From the NCBI GenBank assembly GCA_963795335.1, contig CAWCHI010000007.1, positions 1 through 64,000 on the forward strand: 64,000 nt of DNA. Direction: 5' to 3'. A program made the translations under genes and the position numbers. This DNA is from Trebonia sp963795335. GTDB taxonomy: Bacteria; Actinomycetota; Actinomycetes; Streptosporangiales; Streptosporangiaceae. This document shows, piece after piece, positions 54,558 through 63,328 of this stretch (position 1 is its first letter; each line of letters opens with the position of its first letter). The notes under the pieces were generated by a model. That model was not told the DNA's origin. It saw nothing but the letters and a program-made list of their open reading frames with translations, and made no database searches.

Positions 54558-56207
54558 ATGGCCGATCCGCGTGCCGGGCAGCCCGCTGCCCCGGGTGATC
54601 TCGTAAACGTCGCCAAGCTGGTGACCGCGTACTACACGGTGCACCCCGATCCGGCCGACCCGGCCCAGCGGGTGTCGTTCGGCACCTCGGGGCACCGCGG
54701 GTCGGCGTTTACCGCGAGCTTCAACGAGGACCATATCCTCGCCACCAGCCAGGCGATCTGCGACTACCGGGCCGCCCACGGCATCCGCGGCCCGCTCTAC
54801 CTCGGGGCCGACACGCACGCGCTGTCCGAGCCCGCCACCGCAAGCGCCCTGGAGGTGCTCGCGGCGGGCGGGGTGCGGGTGCTGGTCGACTCGCGCGGCG
54901 GCTACACGCCGACCCCGGCCGTCTCCCGGGCCATCCTGGCCCACAACGCCGGCCGCACCGGCCCGGGCGACCCGCAGGCGGACGGGATCGTCGTCACCCC
55001 GTCGCACAACCCGCCGCCCGACGGCGGCTTCAAGTACAACCCGCCGGACGGCGGGCCGGCCGGGACCGACGTCACCCGGGAAATCCAGGACCGGGCGAAC
55101 GAGCTGCTGCGCGACGGGCTCGGCGGCGTCCGCCGGGTCAGCTACGCCAAGGCGATGGCGGCCGACACGACTGGCGCGTTCGACTTCCTCGGCGCCTACG
55201 TGGCCGGCCTTGGCCAGGTGATCGACCTGCCCGCGATCAGGCAGGCCGGGATCCGCATCGGCGCCGACCCGCTCGGCGGCGCCAGCGTCGCCTACTGGGG
55301 CGAAATCGGCGAGCGCTACGGCCTCGACCTGACCGTGGTCAACCCGGAGGTCGACCCGACCTTCCGGTTCATGACGCTGGACTGGGACGGCAAGATCCGG
55401 ATGGACTGCTCGTCGCCGTCCGCGATGGCCAGCCTCATCCGCCGGCAGCACGATTTCACCATCGCGACCGGCAACGACACCGACTCCGACCGGCACGGCA
55501 TCGTCACCCCGGACGCCGGGCTGATGAACCCCAACCACTACCTCGCGGTCGCGATCGAGTACCTGTACGCGCACCGCGACGGCTGGCGGGGCGACGCGGC
55601 CGTGGGCAAGACGCTGGTCAGCTCGTCGATGATCGACCGGGTGGCGGCGGGCCTGGGCCGGACGCTGCTTGAGGTCCCGGTCGGGTTCAAGTGGTTCGTG
55701 CCCGGCCTGCTCGACGGCTCGGTCGCCTTCGGCGGCGAGGAGAGCGCCGGGGCGTCGTTCCTGCAGCTCGACGGGACGGTGTGGACGACCGACAAGGACG
55801 GGATCATCCTGGCGCTGCTCGCCTCGGAGATCACCGCGGTCACCGGGCAGTCCCCGTCCCAGCTGTACGCCGGGCTGACCGAGCGCTACGGGGCGCCGGC
55901 GTACGCGCGGGTCGACACCCCCGCCACCCGTGAGCAGAAGGCGCTGCTGGCCAAGTTGTCCCCCGACCAGGTGCCCGCGAGCGAGCTGGCCGGGGAGAAG
56001 ATCCAGGCGGCGCTGACCACCGCGCCGGGCAACGGGGCGCCGATCGGCGGGCTGAAGGTGGTCACCGACTCCGGCTGGTTCGCCGCCCGCCCGTCCGGCA
56101 CCGAGGACGTCTACAAGCTGTACGCCGAGTCCTTCCGCGGCGAGGAGCACCTGGCCGCGATCCAGCAGGAGGCGCGGTCCATCATCGCGGCCGCCATCGG
56201 CGGCTGA
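54558..56207 (+). CDS. pgm: Alpha-D-glucose-phosphate phosphoglucomutase
   Basis: The 549-aa protein starts MADPRAGQPAAPGDLVNVAK. It has VSFGTSGHRGSAFTASFNED, GPLYLGADTHALSEPATASA, the phosphoserine loop GIVVTPSHNPPPDGGFKYNP, the metal loop ATGNDTDSDRHGIV, VGFKWFVPGLLDGSVAFGGE and the phosphate-binding FAARPSGTEDVYKLYAESF. All four active-site loops are present and the length is normal. It interconverts glucose-1- and glucose-6-phosphate for glycogen, trehalose and cell-wall sugar nucleotides. No glycogen genes are adjacent. Confidence 0.96.
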   Translation: MADPRAGQPAAPGDLVNVAKLVTAYYTVHPDPADPAQRVSFGTSGHRGSAFTASFNEDHILATSQAICDYRAAHGIRGPLYLGADTHALSEPATASALEVLAAGGVRVLVDSRGGYTPTPAVSRAILAHNAGRTGPGDPQADGIVVTPSHNPPPDGGFKYNPPDGGPAGTDVTREIQDRANELLRDGLGGVRRVSYAKAMAADTTGAFDFLGAYVAGLGQVIDLPAIRQAGIRIGADPLGGASVAYWGEIGERYGLDLTVVNPEVDPTFRFMTLDWDGKIRMDCSSPSAMASLIRRQHDFTIATGNDTDSDRHGIVTPDAGLMNPNHYLAVAIEYLYAHRDGWRGDAAVGKTLVSSSMIDRVAAGLGRTLLEVPVGFKWFVPGLLDGSVAFGGEESAGASFLQLDGTVWTTDKDGIILALLASEITAVTGQSPSQLYAGLTERYGAPAYARVDTPATREQKALLAKLSPDQVPASELAGEKIQAALTTAPGNGAPIGGLKVVTDSGWFAARPSGTEDVYKLYAESFRGEEHLAAIQQEARSIIAAAIGG

Positions 56208-56282
56208 ACGCGGGGGCGCCTCCCGCACCAGGGCGGGGGCCGGGGTGCGGCGCGGCGTCGTTGGCGCAGCCGCGCCGCCTCC

Positions 56283-56288
56283 TACGAT
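56283..56288 (+). promoter_or_regulatory. Putative -10 hexamer for leaderless TetR transcript
   Basis: TACGAT ends 6 nt before GTG 56295, with no ribosome-binding site between, consistent with a leaderless mRNA. Confidence 0.45.
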
Positions 56289-56294
56289 GGCGGG

Positions 56295-56927
56295 GTGACG
56301 GACACCAGCGCAAGCCCCCCGGGGCACCGGTCGTACCCGAAGGGCGTGCGGCGCCGGCAGCAGATCCTCGACAGCGCGATCGCGCTGTTCGCGCAGCGGG
56401 GCGTGGACCGCGCCTCGCTGCGCACGGTCGGCGAGGCGATCGGGGTGTCGCACACCGCGCTGCGGCATTACTTCTCCTCCCGCGACGAGCTGCTGGTCGA
56501 GGCCTACCGGGCGCACGAGGCCCAGGCGGCCAGGACGGCCCCGGCCGAGAGCGACTCCCCCGTCGGGCTGATCATCGACGCGGCCGAGCGCAACCGCTCG
56601 ATCCCGGGCCTGGTCGAGCTGTACGCCAGCCTGACCACCGACGCGCTGCAGGAACAGCACGCGGTGACCCGGGACTTCGTCCGGGCGCGGTTCCGGTCGC
56701 TGCGGGGGGTGCTGGCGGCCCGGATCGAGGCGGGCCAGCGGGCCGGCCGGATCGCCGCCGGCCTCGACCCGGCCGACGCGGCCGCGCTGGTGATCGCCGC
56801 CTCCGACGGGCTCCAGGTGCAGTGGCTGCTCGACCCGGACGCGGTCGACGTGGGCCGCTCGCTGGCCATCCTCGAGCGGCTGCTGCCCCGCCCGGCCGAG
56901 CCCGGCCCCGAGCCCTCGCGGCCTTAA
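56295..56927 (+). CDS. TetR-family transcriptional regulator
   Basis: GTG 56295 starts a 210-aa protein. The HTH region is RRRQQILDSAIALFAQRGVD, RASLRTVGEAIGVSHTALRH and YFSSRDELLVEAYRAHEAQA. The helical ligand domain includes ELYASLTTDALQEQHAVTRD and AALVIAASDGLQVQWLLDPD, the common BetI/AcrR-like C-terminus. It lies just upstream of an MFS gene in the same direction. A 17-bp palindrome sits between them, so it probably represses the transporter and the transporter's substrate may be its inducer. Confidence 0.93.
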   Translation: MTDTSASPPGHRSYPKGVRRRQQILDSAIALFAQRGVDRASLRTVGEAIGVSHTALRHYFSSRDELLVEAYRAHEAQAARTAPAESDSPVGLIIDAAERNRSIPGLVELYASLTTDALQEQHAVTRDFVRARFRSLRGVLAARIEAGQRAGRIAAGLDPADAAALVIAASDGLQVQWLLDPDAVDVGRSLAILERLLPRPAEPGPEPSRP

Positions 56928-56982
56928 CCGCGACCGCCCTGGTGTCCCGCGGGCCGCTGCGTCCGGGCCCCCCGCCCGTGAT

Positions 56983-56999
56983 ACCTTCCACTGGAAGGT
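56983..56999. promoter_or_regulatory. Perfect 17-bp palindromic operator before the MFS gene
   Basis: ACCTTCCACTGGAAGGT (8-bp arms around a central C) lies 17 bp before GTG 57017. It is the likely binding site of the TetR regulator encoded just upstream. Confidence 0.65.
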
Positions 57000-57016
57000 T
57001 TTCTCGGGAGGCGGCC

Positions 57017-58207
57017 GTGCCGGAATCGTGGACCCGCTGGCGGTGGGCGGTCACCGGCGCATTCGGGCTCGGCGGGATCACCATCTCCGCCTGGGGGCCG
57101 CGCCTGCCCGCCATCAAGGCCCAGCTCGGGGTCGGCACCGGCACCATCGGGCTGCTGCTGGCGGGGGTGACCGCCGGCGCCATCCTCGGGCTGCTGGCCT
57201 CGACCCCGGTGCTGCACCGGCTCGGCGGGCGCCGCGCCGTCACCGCGGCGCTGCTGCTCATCACGGCCGCGATGACCCTGCTGGGCGTCGCCCTCATCGC
57301 CCGCGCGCTGCCGCTGACAGCGGTCGCGTTCGTGACCGCCGGGGCCGGCATCGGCCTCCTCGACGTGCTGATCAACGTGGAGGGAGCCGCCGTCGAGCAG
57401 GCGGCCGGCCGCACCCTGATGCCGGTGATGCACGCCGCCTGGTCGATCGGGGCGGCGGCGGGGTCCGGGATCGGGGCGGCCTGTGCCGCCCTCGGCGTCA
57501 CCCCCGCGGCCCAGCTCATCGGCGAGGCCGCCGCCGTCGCGGCCGCCGCCGGGGTAGTCGCCACGGGCCTCCCCCGGGGACGCCGGGCCGAGACGGCGCC
57601 CGCGTCCGCCCGCCGGGACCGGCTGCGCCACTGGCTGCGAGGCTGGCTCGACTGGCGGCTGCTGCTCATCGGCGTGGTGATGCTCGGGGTGGAGCTGGGC
57701 GAGGGCTCAGCCAACAGCTGGCTGACCCTGGCGGTGCGCAGCGACCACGGGCAGAGCGCGGCGGTGGCGGCGCTGTTCTTCACCGCGTTCGCCGCCAGTG
57801 AGGCGCTCACCCGGATGTTCGCGGGCCCGGTGGTCGACCGCCTCGGCCGCGCCCGCACCATCCGGCTGACCACCGCACTCGGCATCGCCGGCATCACCTT
57901 GTTCATCGTGGCGGACAGCCCCTGGGTGGTGCTCCTCGGCGTGGTGCTGTGGGCAACCGGGGTCAGCATGGGCTTCCCCCTCGGCATGTCGGCCGCAGCC
58001 GAGAGCGGGCCCGACCCGGCCGCCCGGATCAGCGTGGTCGCCTCGATCGGGTACTTCGCCAACCTGGCGGGCCCGCCCGCCATCGGGGCCCTCGCCCAGT
58101 CGGCCGGCCTGCTGAACGCCCTGTGGCTCATCGCCGCCCTGTTCGTCGCCGCCTTCGCCGCCGCGGGCGCCTTCCGCCTCCGGCCGCCGGGGGGCCGGGC
58201 GGAGTAG
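57017..58207 (+). CDS. MFS transporter
   Basis: GTG 57017, with GGGAGG upstream, starts VPESWTRWRWAVTGAFGLGG, then ISAWGPRLPAIKAQLGVGTG, GLLASTPVLHRLGGRRAVTA (motif A), INVEGAAVEQAAGRTLMPVM and SMGFPLGMSAAAESGPDPAA. About 12 helices and 396 aa resemble the YbjJ/FucP-like sugar-or-drug MFS subgroup (AWG.RlP.ik..lg...g..g). The substrate is unknown. A perfect palindrome overlaps its promoter, and the TetR gene upstream is probably its regulator. Confidence 0.9.
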   Translation: MPESWTRWRWAVTGAFGLGGITISAWGPRLPAIKAQLGVGTGTIGLLLAGVTAGAILGLLASTPVLHRLGGRRAVTAALLLITAAMTLLGVALIARALPLTAVAFVTAGAGIGLLDVLINVEGAAVEQAAGRTLMPVMHAAWSIGAAAGSGIGAACAALGVTPAAQLIGEAAAVAAAAGVVATGLPRGRRAETAPASARRDRLRHWLRGWLDWRLLLIGVVMLGVELGEGSANSWLTLAVRSDHGQSAAVAALFFTAFAASEALTRMFAGPVVDRLGRARTIRLTTALGIAGITLFIVADSPWVVLLGVVLWATGVSMGFPLGMSAAAESGPDPAARISVVASIGYFANLAGPPAIGALAQSAGLLNALWLIAALFVAAFAAAGAFRLRPPGGRAE

Positions 58208-58217
58208 CGTGTCGGCC

Positions 58218-58667
58218 ATGGACGAGGAATTCCAGGTTTCCTACCAGGCGGCCACGCCCGGTGTCCCGGTCCTGAACCGGGACAGGCACCAGTTCGGCAT
58301 CCTCGAGCATGTCCTCGCGGTCGAGGAGGAGGACATCTTCGAGGGCATCGTGGTGTGGACCGGCGGCGGGGGCTGGGCTGACCGCCAGGTCCAGCGCGAG
58401 CTGAGCCGGGGTCACCAGTCGGCCGCCCGCTTCTACGAGTCGTTCGGGGCGGGCGACCTGCGGTTCGTGCCGGCCGACAAGGTAGCGGTGATCACCGTCG
58501 GCGACATCCGCTGCGACCTGTCGGCGCCCGAGGTGGGGCAGCTGCAGCCGCCGTCTGGCCCGCCGGTGTTCTATGCCAACGCCATCGACCAGGCCGGCCC
58601 CCCGCGCCACTTCTGGAACGGCCTCTACGGGCCGATGTTCGGCCGGGCCCGGTGGCGGCAGGAGTAG
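58218..58667 (+). CDS. PRC-barrel-like (DUF2171-type) hypothetical protein
   Basis: ATG 58218 starts MDEEFQVSYQAATPGVPVLN. It has RDRHQFGILEHVLAVEEEDI, FEGIVVWTGGGGWADRQVQR and LRFVPADKVAVITVGDIRCD, an arrangement of strands like a PRC barrel (G.v..v......f.GivV......rfVPad.V..i). A TAGCGT hexamer 7 nt upstream suggests a leaderless start at 58218 rather than at GTG 58209. It is 149 aa, soluble, with unknown role. Confidence 0.7.
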   Translation: MDEEFQVSYQAATPGVPVLNRDRHQFGILEHVLAVEEEDIFEGIVVWTGGGGWADRQVQRELSRGHQSAARFYESFGAGDLRFVPADKVAVITVGDIRCDLSAPEVGQLQPPSGPPVFYANAIDQAGPPRHFWNGLYGPMFGRARWRQE

Positions 58668-58671
58668 CGCC

Positions 58672-60159
58672 TCAGCGCCGGGTGCGGGCGTCGCGCGCCA
58701 GCTGCTGCCGCACCATGTCCCGCAGCGCGACGGTCGCCGCCTGCAGCCGGTGCCGCTGGGCGGCCACCTCGGCCGCCGACCGTGCCAACGTGGCCCACGG
58801 CTCGGCAGCCGGGTCGACCCGCGCCGCCAGCTCGGCCTGCCAGGCCGACGGCTGCTGGCCGGCCGGCGGGGGCAGGAAACCGACCGGTACCGGAGCGGTG
58901 CCCTGCCGGTAGAACTGCAGCGACGCGGTTTCCAGGTCGTCGTTGACGAGGACCGCGACGCCGCCCTGGACCGGCGCGGGCGTGGCCGTGTCGACCACCC
59001 AGCCGCCGGTGTTGGCGATGCGGACCGCGGACTTGTAGCCGTTCACCGTCCACTCGCTGGTGAACGGCTTGTGGGTATGACCGTAGACGAACGTGACCTC
59101 CTCGGGCACCTCGCCGAACTCCTGCCGCAGCTGGCCCCGGACCGGGCCCTCCAGGTACGCCCGCAGCCCGGCCTGGCCCGCCGCGGTCAGGGTCTCCGTC
59201 GGCGTGCCGCGCTCGCTGCGCGCGACGCGGTTCGCTTCCCGCTTGAAGATCGCGTTGAGCAGCCAGCTCTCACCCGGGTGGAGCCACGACGGCCCCTTGC
59301 CCGTGGCCAGCAGGGCCGAGATCAGGTTGGCGACGAACGCGTCGACGTCCTGCGGGCTGGTCAGGTCGGCGTAGATCACCCCGACGTCGGTGCCCACCTG
59401 GCCGGAGCGGCCGAGGGTGGACCAGAAGAAGTCGATCCAGGCGAAGTTCTCCTCCTCCAGGCGCTCGATGTCGGTCGGCACCGTCAGGCCCTGCCCCGGG
59501 TACAAGATGGCGCGCAGGCGGGACATCAGCGTGTAGATCGACTCGGTGAAGTGGCCGTGGCTGACGATGAGCGAGCGGCGCCCGTTGGCCGCGTGCAGCG
59601 CCAGGTTCGGGTAGGACATCCGCACCTCGATGGCCTGGTCGCCGCCCGCCTGCACCCGGGTCAGCCCGGTCAGCAGGGCCGAGCTGGCGGCCGGGCGCTC
59701 GTCGCCCGGCACCAGCTTGGTGGTGTGCCAGGGGGCGACGAGCGGCGCCGTGGCCGGCTGGGCACTGGCGTAGCGGACGTACTGGCTCTCGCGGGCGATC
59801 TCCCACTCGTGGTGGTCGTGGTTGCCCGGCACGTAGTGCACCACCGGGTCGAACACCGGCACGCCGTCGTCGTAGGCCAGGTGCGCGAACAGCCGGAACA
59901 CCATGGCGGAGGCCTCGTCCGGTGACAGGGCCAGGTCGAGGATGTCCCCCGCCAGCACCAGCGTGGGCGGCCGGTGCTGCCCCCGGGTGAGCTCCCGCAG
60001 TCCGCTGACCAGCCCGGTCAGCACCGGGCTGGGGCGCTGCGGGTCGACCGCGAACCCAGTGCTTGTCCTGCTGCCCAGCCCCTCGGTGAGCGACGTCAGA
60101 ACGCTGTTCTCGGCTCCGAAGTGCAGGTCCGACACGATCACGTAACGGATATCCGTCAT
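58672..60159 (-). CDS. Calcineurin-like metallophosphoesterase
   Basis: The 495-aa protein starts MTDIRYVIVSDLHFGAENSV, with AAAGGGGCGGG upstream. Metal-binding blocks are SDLHFG, LVLAGDILDL, HYVPGNHDHHEWEIARESQY, LIVSHGHFTESIYTLMSRLR and FVYGHTHKPFTSEWTVNGYK, all five metallophosphoesterase motifs. The C-terminal region (RIANTGGWVVDTATPAPVQG) closes the fold and is followed by a helical tail. It hydrolyses an unknown phosphoester using two metal ions. It has no signal peptide. It is convergent with the PRC-barrel gene. Confidence 0.93.
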   Translation of the reverse strand: MTDIRYVIVSDLHFGAENSVLTSLTEGLGSRTSTGFAVDPQRPSPVLTGLVSGLRELTRGQHRPPTLVLAGDILDLALSPDEASAMVFRLFAHLAYDDGVPVFDPVVHYVPGNHDHHEWEIARESQYVRYASAQPATAPLVAPWHTTKLVPGDERPAASSALLTGLTRVQAGGDQAIEVRMSYPNLALHAANGRRSLIVSHGHFTESIYTLMSRLRAILYPGQGLTVPTDIERLEEENFAWIDFFWSTLGRSGQVGTDVGVIYADLTSPQDVDAFVANLISALLATGKGPSWLHPGESWLLNAIFKREANRVARSERGTPTETLTAAGQAGLRAYLEGPVRGQLRQEFGEVPEEVTFVYGHTHKPFTSEWTVNGYKSAVRIANTGGWVVDTATPAPVQGGVAVLVNDDLETASLQFYRQGTAPVPVGFLPPPAGQQPSAWQAELAARVDPAAEPWATLARSAAEVAAQRHRLQAATVALRDMVRQQLARDARTRR

Positions 60160-60410
60160 ACCCCGCCCCTTTCGGCCCGCTGGTCCCGGCCGGCCCGGCC
60201 CGGTAGCGGCCCGCCCAGCGCCTGGATCCTCCCACCAGGGGCGGGAGAACGCACGTCGAACCGCGCAAGCGGACGGTGCCGGCGCCGGCCGCCGAGCGGT
60301 CAGGGAACGCCGCGCTTCGGCCAGTGCCCCCGCGGCGACGTAGCCGCGCGGTAACATTCAGTTCAATTCACGCCATCAGGATGGCAAGCTTCGGGAGAGC
60401 GGGGCCCCGC

Positions 60411-61961
60411 ATGGCAGACACGGCTCGCGGCAGTCTGCAGCCGGGCGAGCCGGGCCGCCACGCGCGAACCGCCGGGGAGGTCGCGAAGACCGCCGCTGAC
60501 GTCGCCCTCGCCGCGGCCGGGACGGCCGCCTACGGCTTCGACGGCGTCGCCGAGGCGGACGCCGCCGCCGCGGCCGAGCTGCTGGCGCACGTCGTGCGGC
60601 GGATCGCGGTCAGCCTCGATCTCCGCGAGACCCTCCAGGTGGTCGCGCAGGCCGTCGTCGACCACCTCGGCTTCGGCGTCGCCGTGGTCAACCTGATCCG
60701 GCCGGACAACATATGCGAGGCCGCCGCCGTGGCCGGGCCGGACGACGCGGTCCAGGCGCTGCTCGGCTCCCGCGCCTCGGCCGACGACGTCCGGGCGCTG
60801 CTGGACGCGTGCGAGCCCTGGGGCGAGCTGCGGTTCATGGACCACCGCAAGGACAACGGCATCAGCGACCCAGTCCCGGGCTGGACGCCGCCCACGGCGG
60901 AGACCGATAACCCGGGCGACTGGCATGCGGAGGACATCCTCCTGGCGCCGATGCGGGCGCCCGACAGCACGCTGATCGGCGTGCTCAGCGTTGACCTGCC
61001 GGCCAGCGGGCGGCACCCCGGGCCAGCCCAGCGGCGCCTGCTCGAGCACTTCGCCACCCACGCCGCGCTGGCGATCGAGCACGCCCGCATCCACACGCAG
61101 ATGTCCGATTCCGAGCAGCTGTTCCGGGCCATGTTCGACCGCTCCCCCATCGCCATCGCGCTCATGACCGAGGACCGCTCCGTGACCCGGGTCAACCCGG
61201 CCTGCGAGCGGCTGCTCGGGCGGACCGGAGCCGAGCTCGTCGGCCGGCCCGCGGTCGAGCTCAGCCCGCCGCCCCGCGGCCCGGGGGGCCCGGCCGAGCC
61301 GGGTCAGTACGAGGTCTACTTCACCCGCCCCGACGGCACCGAGATCCGGGGCCGGGTCAACAGCACCCCGCTGGCGCCGGAGGAGCAGGGCGGCTCGCGG
61401 CTGATCCTCATCCAGGTCGAGGACATCACCCAGCTGCGCAGCATGCAGGCCCAGTTCGCCCACGCCGCCTCCCACGACCAGCTCACCGGCCTGGCCAACC
61501 GGGGGCTGGTGCTCGACCGGCTGGCCGAGGCGCTGGCCGAGACCGCCCCGTCGGAGGACCGCATCGCGGTGCTGTACTGCGATGTCGACCACTTCAAGCA
61601 GATCAACGACACCCTCGGGCACGCGGCGGGCGACCAGCTGCTGACCGAGATCGGGCGGCGGCTGTCGCTGGCGACCCGGGCCAGGGACGTGGCCGGCCGG
61701 TTCGGCGGCGACGAGTTCGTCGTCATCGCCTACCCGGTGGCGAGCGCGGACGAGGCTGGCCGCCTGGCCGAGCGGGTGCTGCGGTCGGTCTGCCGCCCAG
61801 TCGAGCTGGAGACCGGGGCGCTGCTCCCTTCGGTGTCCATCGGCGCCGCCCTGTCCGCCGCGGGCGACAACCCCGACAGCCTGGTCGCCGCAGCCGACCA
61901 GGCGCTTTACACCGCCAAGGCGGCCGGCCGGGGACAGTGGCAGCTCGCGCCGGAACGCTGA
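60411..61961 (+). CDS. GAF-PAS-GGDEF diguanylate cyclase
   Basis: ATG 60411 (ATG 60381 is in frame) starts MADTARGSLQPGEPGRHART. The GAF domain is VVRRIAVSLDLRETLQVVAQ, VVDHLGFGVAVVNLIRPDNI and DSTLIGVLSVDLPASGRHPG. The PAS domain is LFRAMFDRSPIAIALMTEDR and LLGRTGAELVGRPAVELSPP. The GGDEF domain is LTGLANRGLVLDRLAEALAE, YCDVDHFKQINDTLGHAAGD and VAGRFGGDEFVVIAYPVA. The length is 516 aa and the catalytic GGDEF is intact, so it should make c-di-GMP in response to a cytoplasmic cue. There is no EAL domain. Confidence 0.93.
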   Translation: MADTARGSLQPGEPGRHARTAGEVAKTAADVALAAAGTAAYGFDGVAEADAAAAAELLAHVVRRIAVSLDLRETLQVVAQAVVDHLGFGVAVVNLIRPDNICEAAAVAGPDDAVQALLGSRASADDVRALLDACEPWGELRFMDHRKDNGISDPVPGWTPPTAETDNPGDWHAEDILLAPMRAPDSTLIGVLSVDLPASGRHPGPAQRRLLEHFATHAALAIEHARIHTQMSDSEQLFRAMFDRSPIAIALMTEDRSVTRVNPACERLLGRTGAELVGRPAVELSPPPRGPGGPAEPGQYEVYFTRPDGTEIRGRVNSTPLAPEEQGGSRLILIQVEDITQLRSMQAQFAHAASHDQLTGLANRGLVLDRLAEALAETAPSEDRIAVLYCDVDHFKQINDTLGHAAGDQLLTEIGRRLSLATRARDVAGRFGGDEFVVIAYPVASADEAGRLAERVLRSVCRPVELETGALLPSVSIGAALSAAGDNPDSLVAAADQALYTAKAAGRGQWQLAPER

Positions 61962-62044
61962 CCGCGGCGACGGCGTCCCCACGGGCGGTTAACCGGCCCG
62001 TTCCCGGGCAGATGGGCCGGGATACCGCTTCAAGGAGGCGCGAC

Positions 62045-62239
62045 ATGGGCTTTATGGATAAAGTGCGCAACCGGTTCACGATGGGCAAGGGCAAGGCCAA
62101 GCAGGACGTCGGCCGGGCCACAGGCAACCGGTCCATGGAGGCCGAGGGCAAGGGCGACCGCGTCGAAGGCGCCGGCCGGCAGGTCGGCGAGCAGGTCAAG
62201 GACGCGGGCAAGAACGTCCGCGACGCCTTTAAGGACTAG
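62045..62239 (+). CDS. CsbD-like small stress protein
   Basis: The 64-aa protein starts MGFMDKVRNRFTMGKGKAKQ behind a strong AAGGAGG site. It is rich in Lys/Gly and has the CsbD-like repeats GKAKQDVGRATGNRSMEAEG and GDRVEGAGRQVGEQVKDAGK. CsbD-type proteins accumulate in general stress responses; their molecular role is unknown. It stands alone, between the diguanylate cyclase and a membrane protein gene. Confidence 0.85.
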   Translation: MGFMDKVRNRFTMGKGKAKQDVGRATGNRSMEAEGKGDRVEGAGRQVGEQVKDAGKNVRDAFKD

Positions 62240-62414
62240 GCGGACCGCGCCCGGGGCGGTACGCCCGGGCGCGGCCGTCCCCGGCCGCCGGCGCTGGCAG
62301 CGCTGCCCACGGGGCCGGGTCCCGCGGGGCGGGGCCAGCAGGGCCGCGACCAGCGCAGACAAGCAGGCGCCGACCGCCTGGATCAGGCGCACGGGCGCGG
62401 GGTACACCGGGTGG

Positions 62415-62903
62415 GTGAGCATCCGCGACTGGTCCGACTTTTTCGTTGCCGTCGCAGGGGCTGGAGCCGCCCTCGCCGGCCTGATCATCGTGGCCATCTC
62501 GGTCAACGTCAGGCGGATCCTCGACATCCCCGGGATGGCCGAGCGGGGCGCCACTACGGTCTCTTCCCTGGTACTGGTCGTCATCGTCGCCTGCGCCGGG
62601 CTGATGCCGTTCCAGCCGCTGGCCGCCTTCGGGGCCGAGAGCGCCGTCGCGGCGGTCGTCACCTTGGCCATCGCCGCCCGCAGCACCGCCGTTTTCATGC
62701 GCCACGACACCCATGACAGCCGGCTGGGGGCGGCCGCCAAGGGCGGCCTCGGGCTGCTCCCGGGCGTGCTCGTGTTCGCGGGGAGCTTGCTGGCCTGCGC
62801 GGGCGACTCAGCCGGGATCGGCGTGGTCGCGGCCGGCATCCTCGTCTGCGTGGCCGCCTCCAGCATCAACGCCTGGGTGCTGCTCGTGGAGATCCTGCGC
62901 TGA
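62415..62903 (+). CDS. Integral membrane hypothetical protein
   Basis: GTG 62415 starts VSIRDWSDFFVAVAGAGAAL, then AGLIIVAISVNVRRILDIPG, SLVLVVIVACAGLMPFQPLA, GGLGLLPGVLVFAGSLLACA and VVAAGILVCVAASSINAWVL. About five helices and 162 aa are seen. 'F....vaGA.AALaGLifVaiSvN...IL' is a conserved start in small bacterial membrane proteins of unknown function. A GGTGGGTGAGC context offers a weak ribosome-binding site. Confidence 0.7.
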   Translation: MSIRDWSDFFVAVAGAGAALAGLIIVAISVNVRRILDIPGMAERGATTVSSLVLVVIVACAGLMPFQPLAAFGAESAVAAVVTLAIAARSTAVFMRHDTHDSRLGAAAKGGLGLLPGVLVFAGSLLACAGDSAGIGVVAAGILVCVAASSINAWVLLVEILR

Positions 62904-63022
62904 CCGCGACGGCGGTGACAGCTGGGACAACGCTGACATGGAAACCCGCGCCGCGGGTAGCTGCGGTCCCGTACTTAGCCGCCTTACCCGCGTGGGCGGA
63001 CCGAGCGAGATGGGACACGAAC

Positions 63023-63190
63023 ATGGGGCTTTTCCGCAGGACGCCGAGACCCGACCGAGCCGGCCGCAAGCCGAGCATGCGCGAACGCCGCGCGGCCGAG
63101 CGCACCGCCCGGGCCGAGGCCAGGCTGACCCAGACCGAACAGCAGATTCACCAGCTGGCGGACGATGTCCGCCGGGACCTCAGGAGCTGA
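63023..63190 (+). CDS. Small charged helical hypothetical protein
   Basis: ATG 63023 starts a 55-aa product: MGLFRRTPRPDRAGRKPSMR, then ERRAAERTARAEARLTQTEQ and QIHQLADDVRRDLRS. It is a single Arg/Glu/Ala-rich amphipathic helix after a basic start. Function unknown. An earlier in-frame ATG at 62939 is less plausible, because that extension is Trp/Pro-rich without pattern. Confidence 0.45.
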   Translation: MGLFRRTPRPDRAGRKPSMRERRAAERTARAEARLTQTEQQIHQLADDVRRDLRS

Positions 63191-63240
63191 CCGGCGCCGC
63201 CGCCGGTGCCGCCCTGGGCGGCGGCACCCGGCGGCTGGCC

Positions 63241-63272
63241 GGCCCGGGAGCAGGCCGGCCCGGGAGCAGGCC
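63241..63272. repeat. Two tandem 16-bp repeats
   Basis: GGCCCGGGAGCAGGCC occurs twice head to tail (63241-63256 and 63257-63272), between the small helical gene and the oxidoreductase. Each unit has GGCC ends, so hairpins can form. It may be a terminator or a replication-slippage product. Confidence 0.5.
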
Positions 63273-63315
63273 GGCGGCTCCGCCGCCCTGGGACCGGCCC
63301 ACCGCGGGCCGCGCG

Positions 63316-63321
63316 TAGCAT
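63316..63321 (+). promoter_or_regulatory. Putative -10 hexamer for leaderless oxidoreductase transcript
   Basis: TAGCAT ends 7 nt before ATG 63329, with no ribosome-binding site, the clearest leaderless arrangement in the window. Confidence 0.5.
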
Positions 63322-63328
63322 TCCGCCC

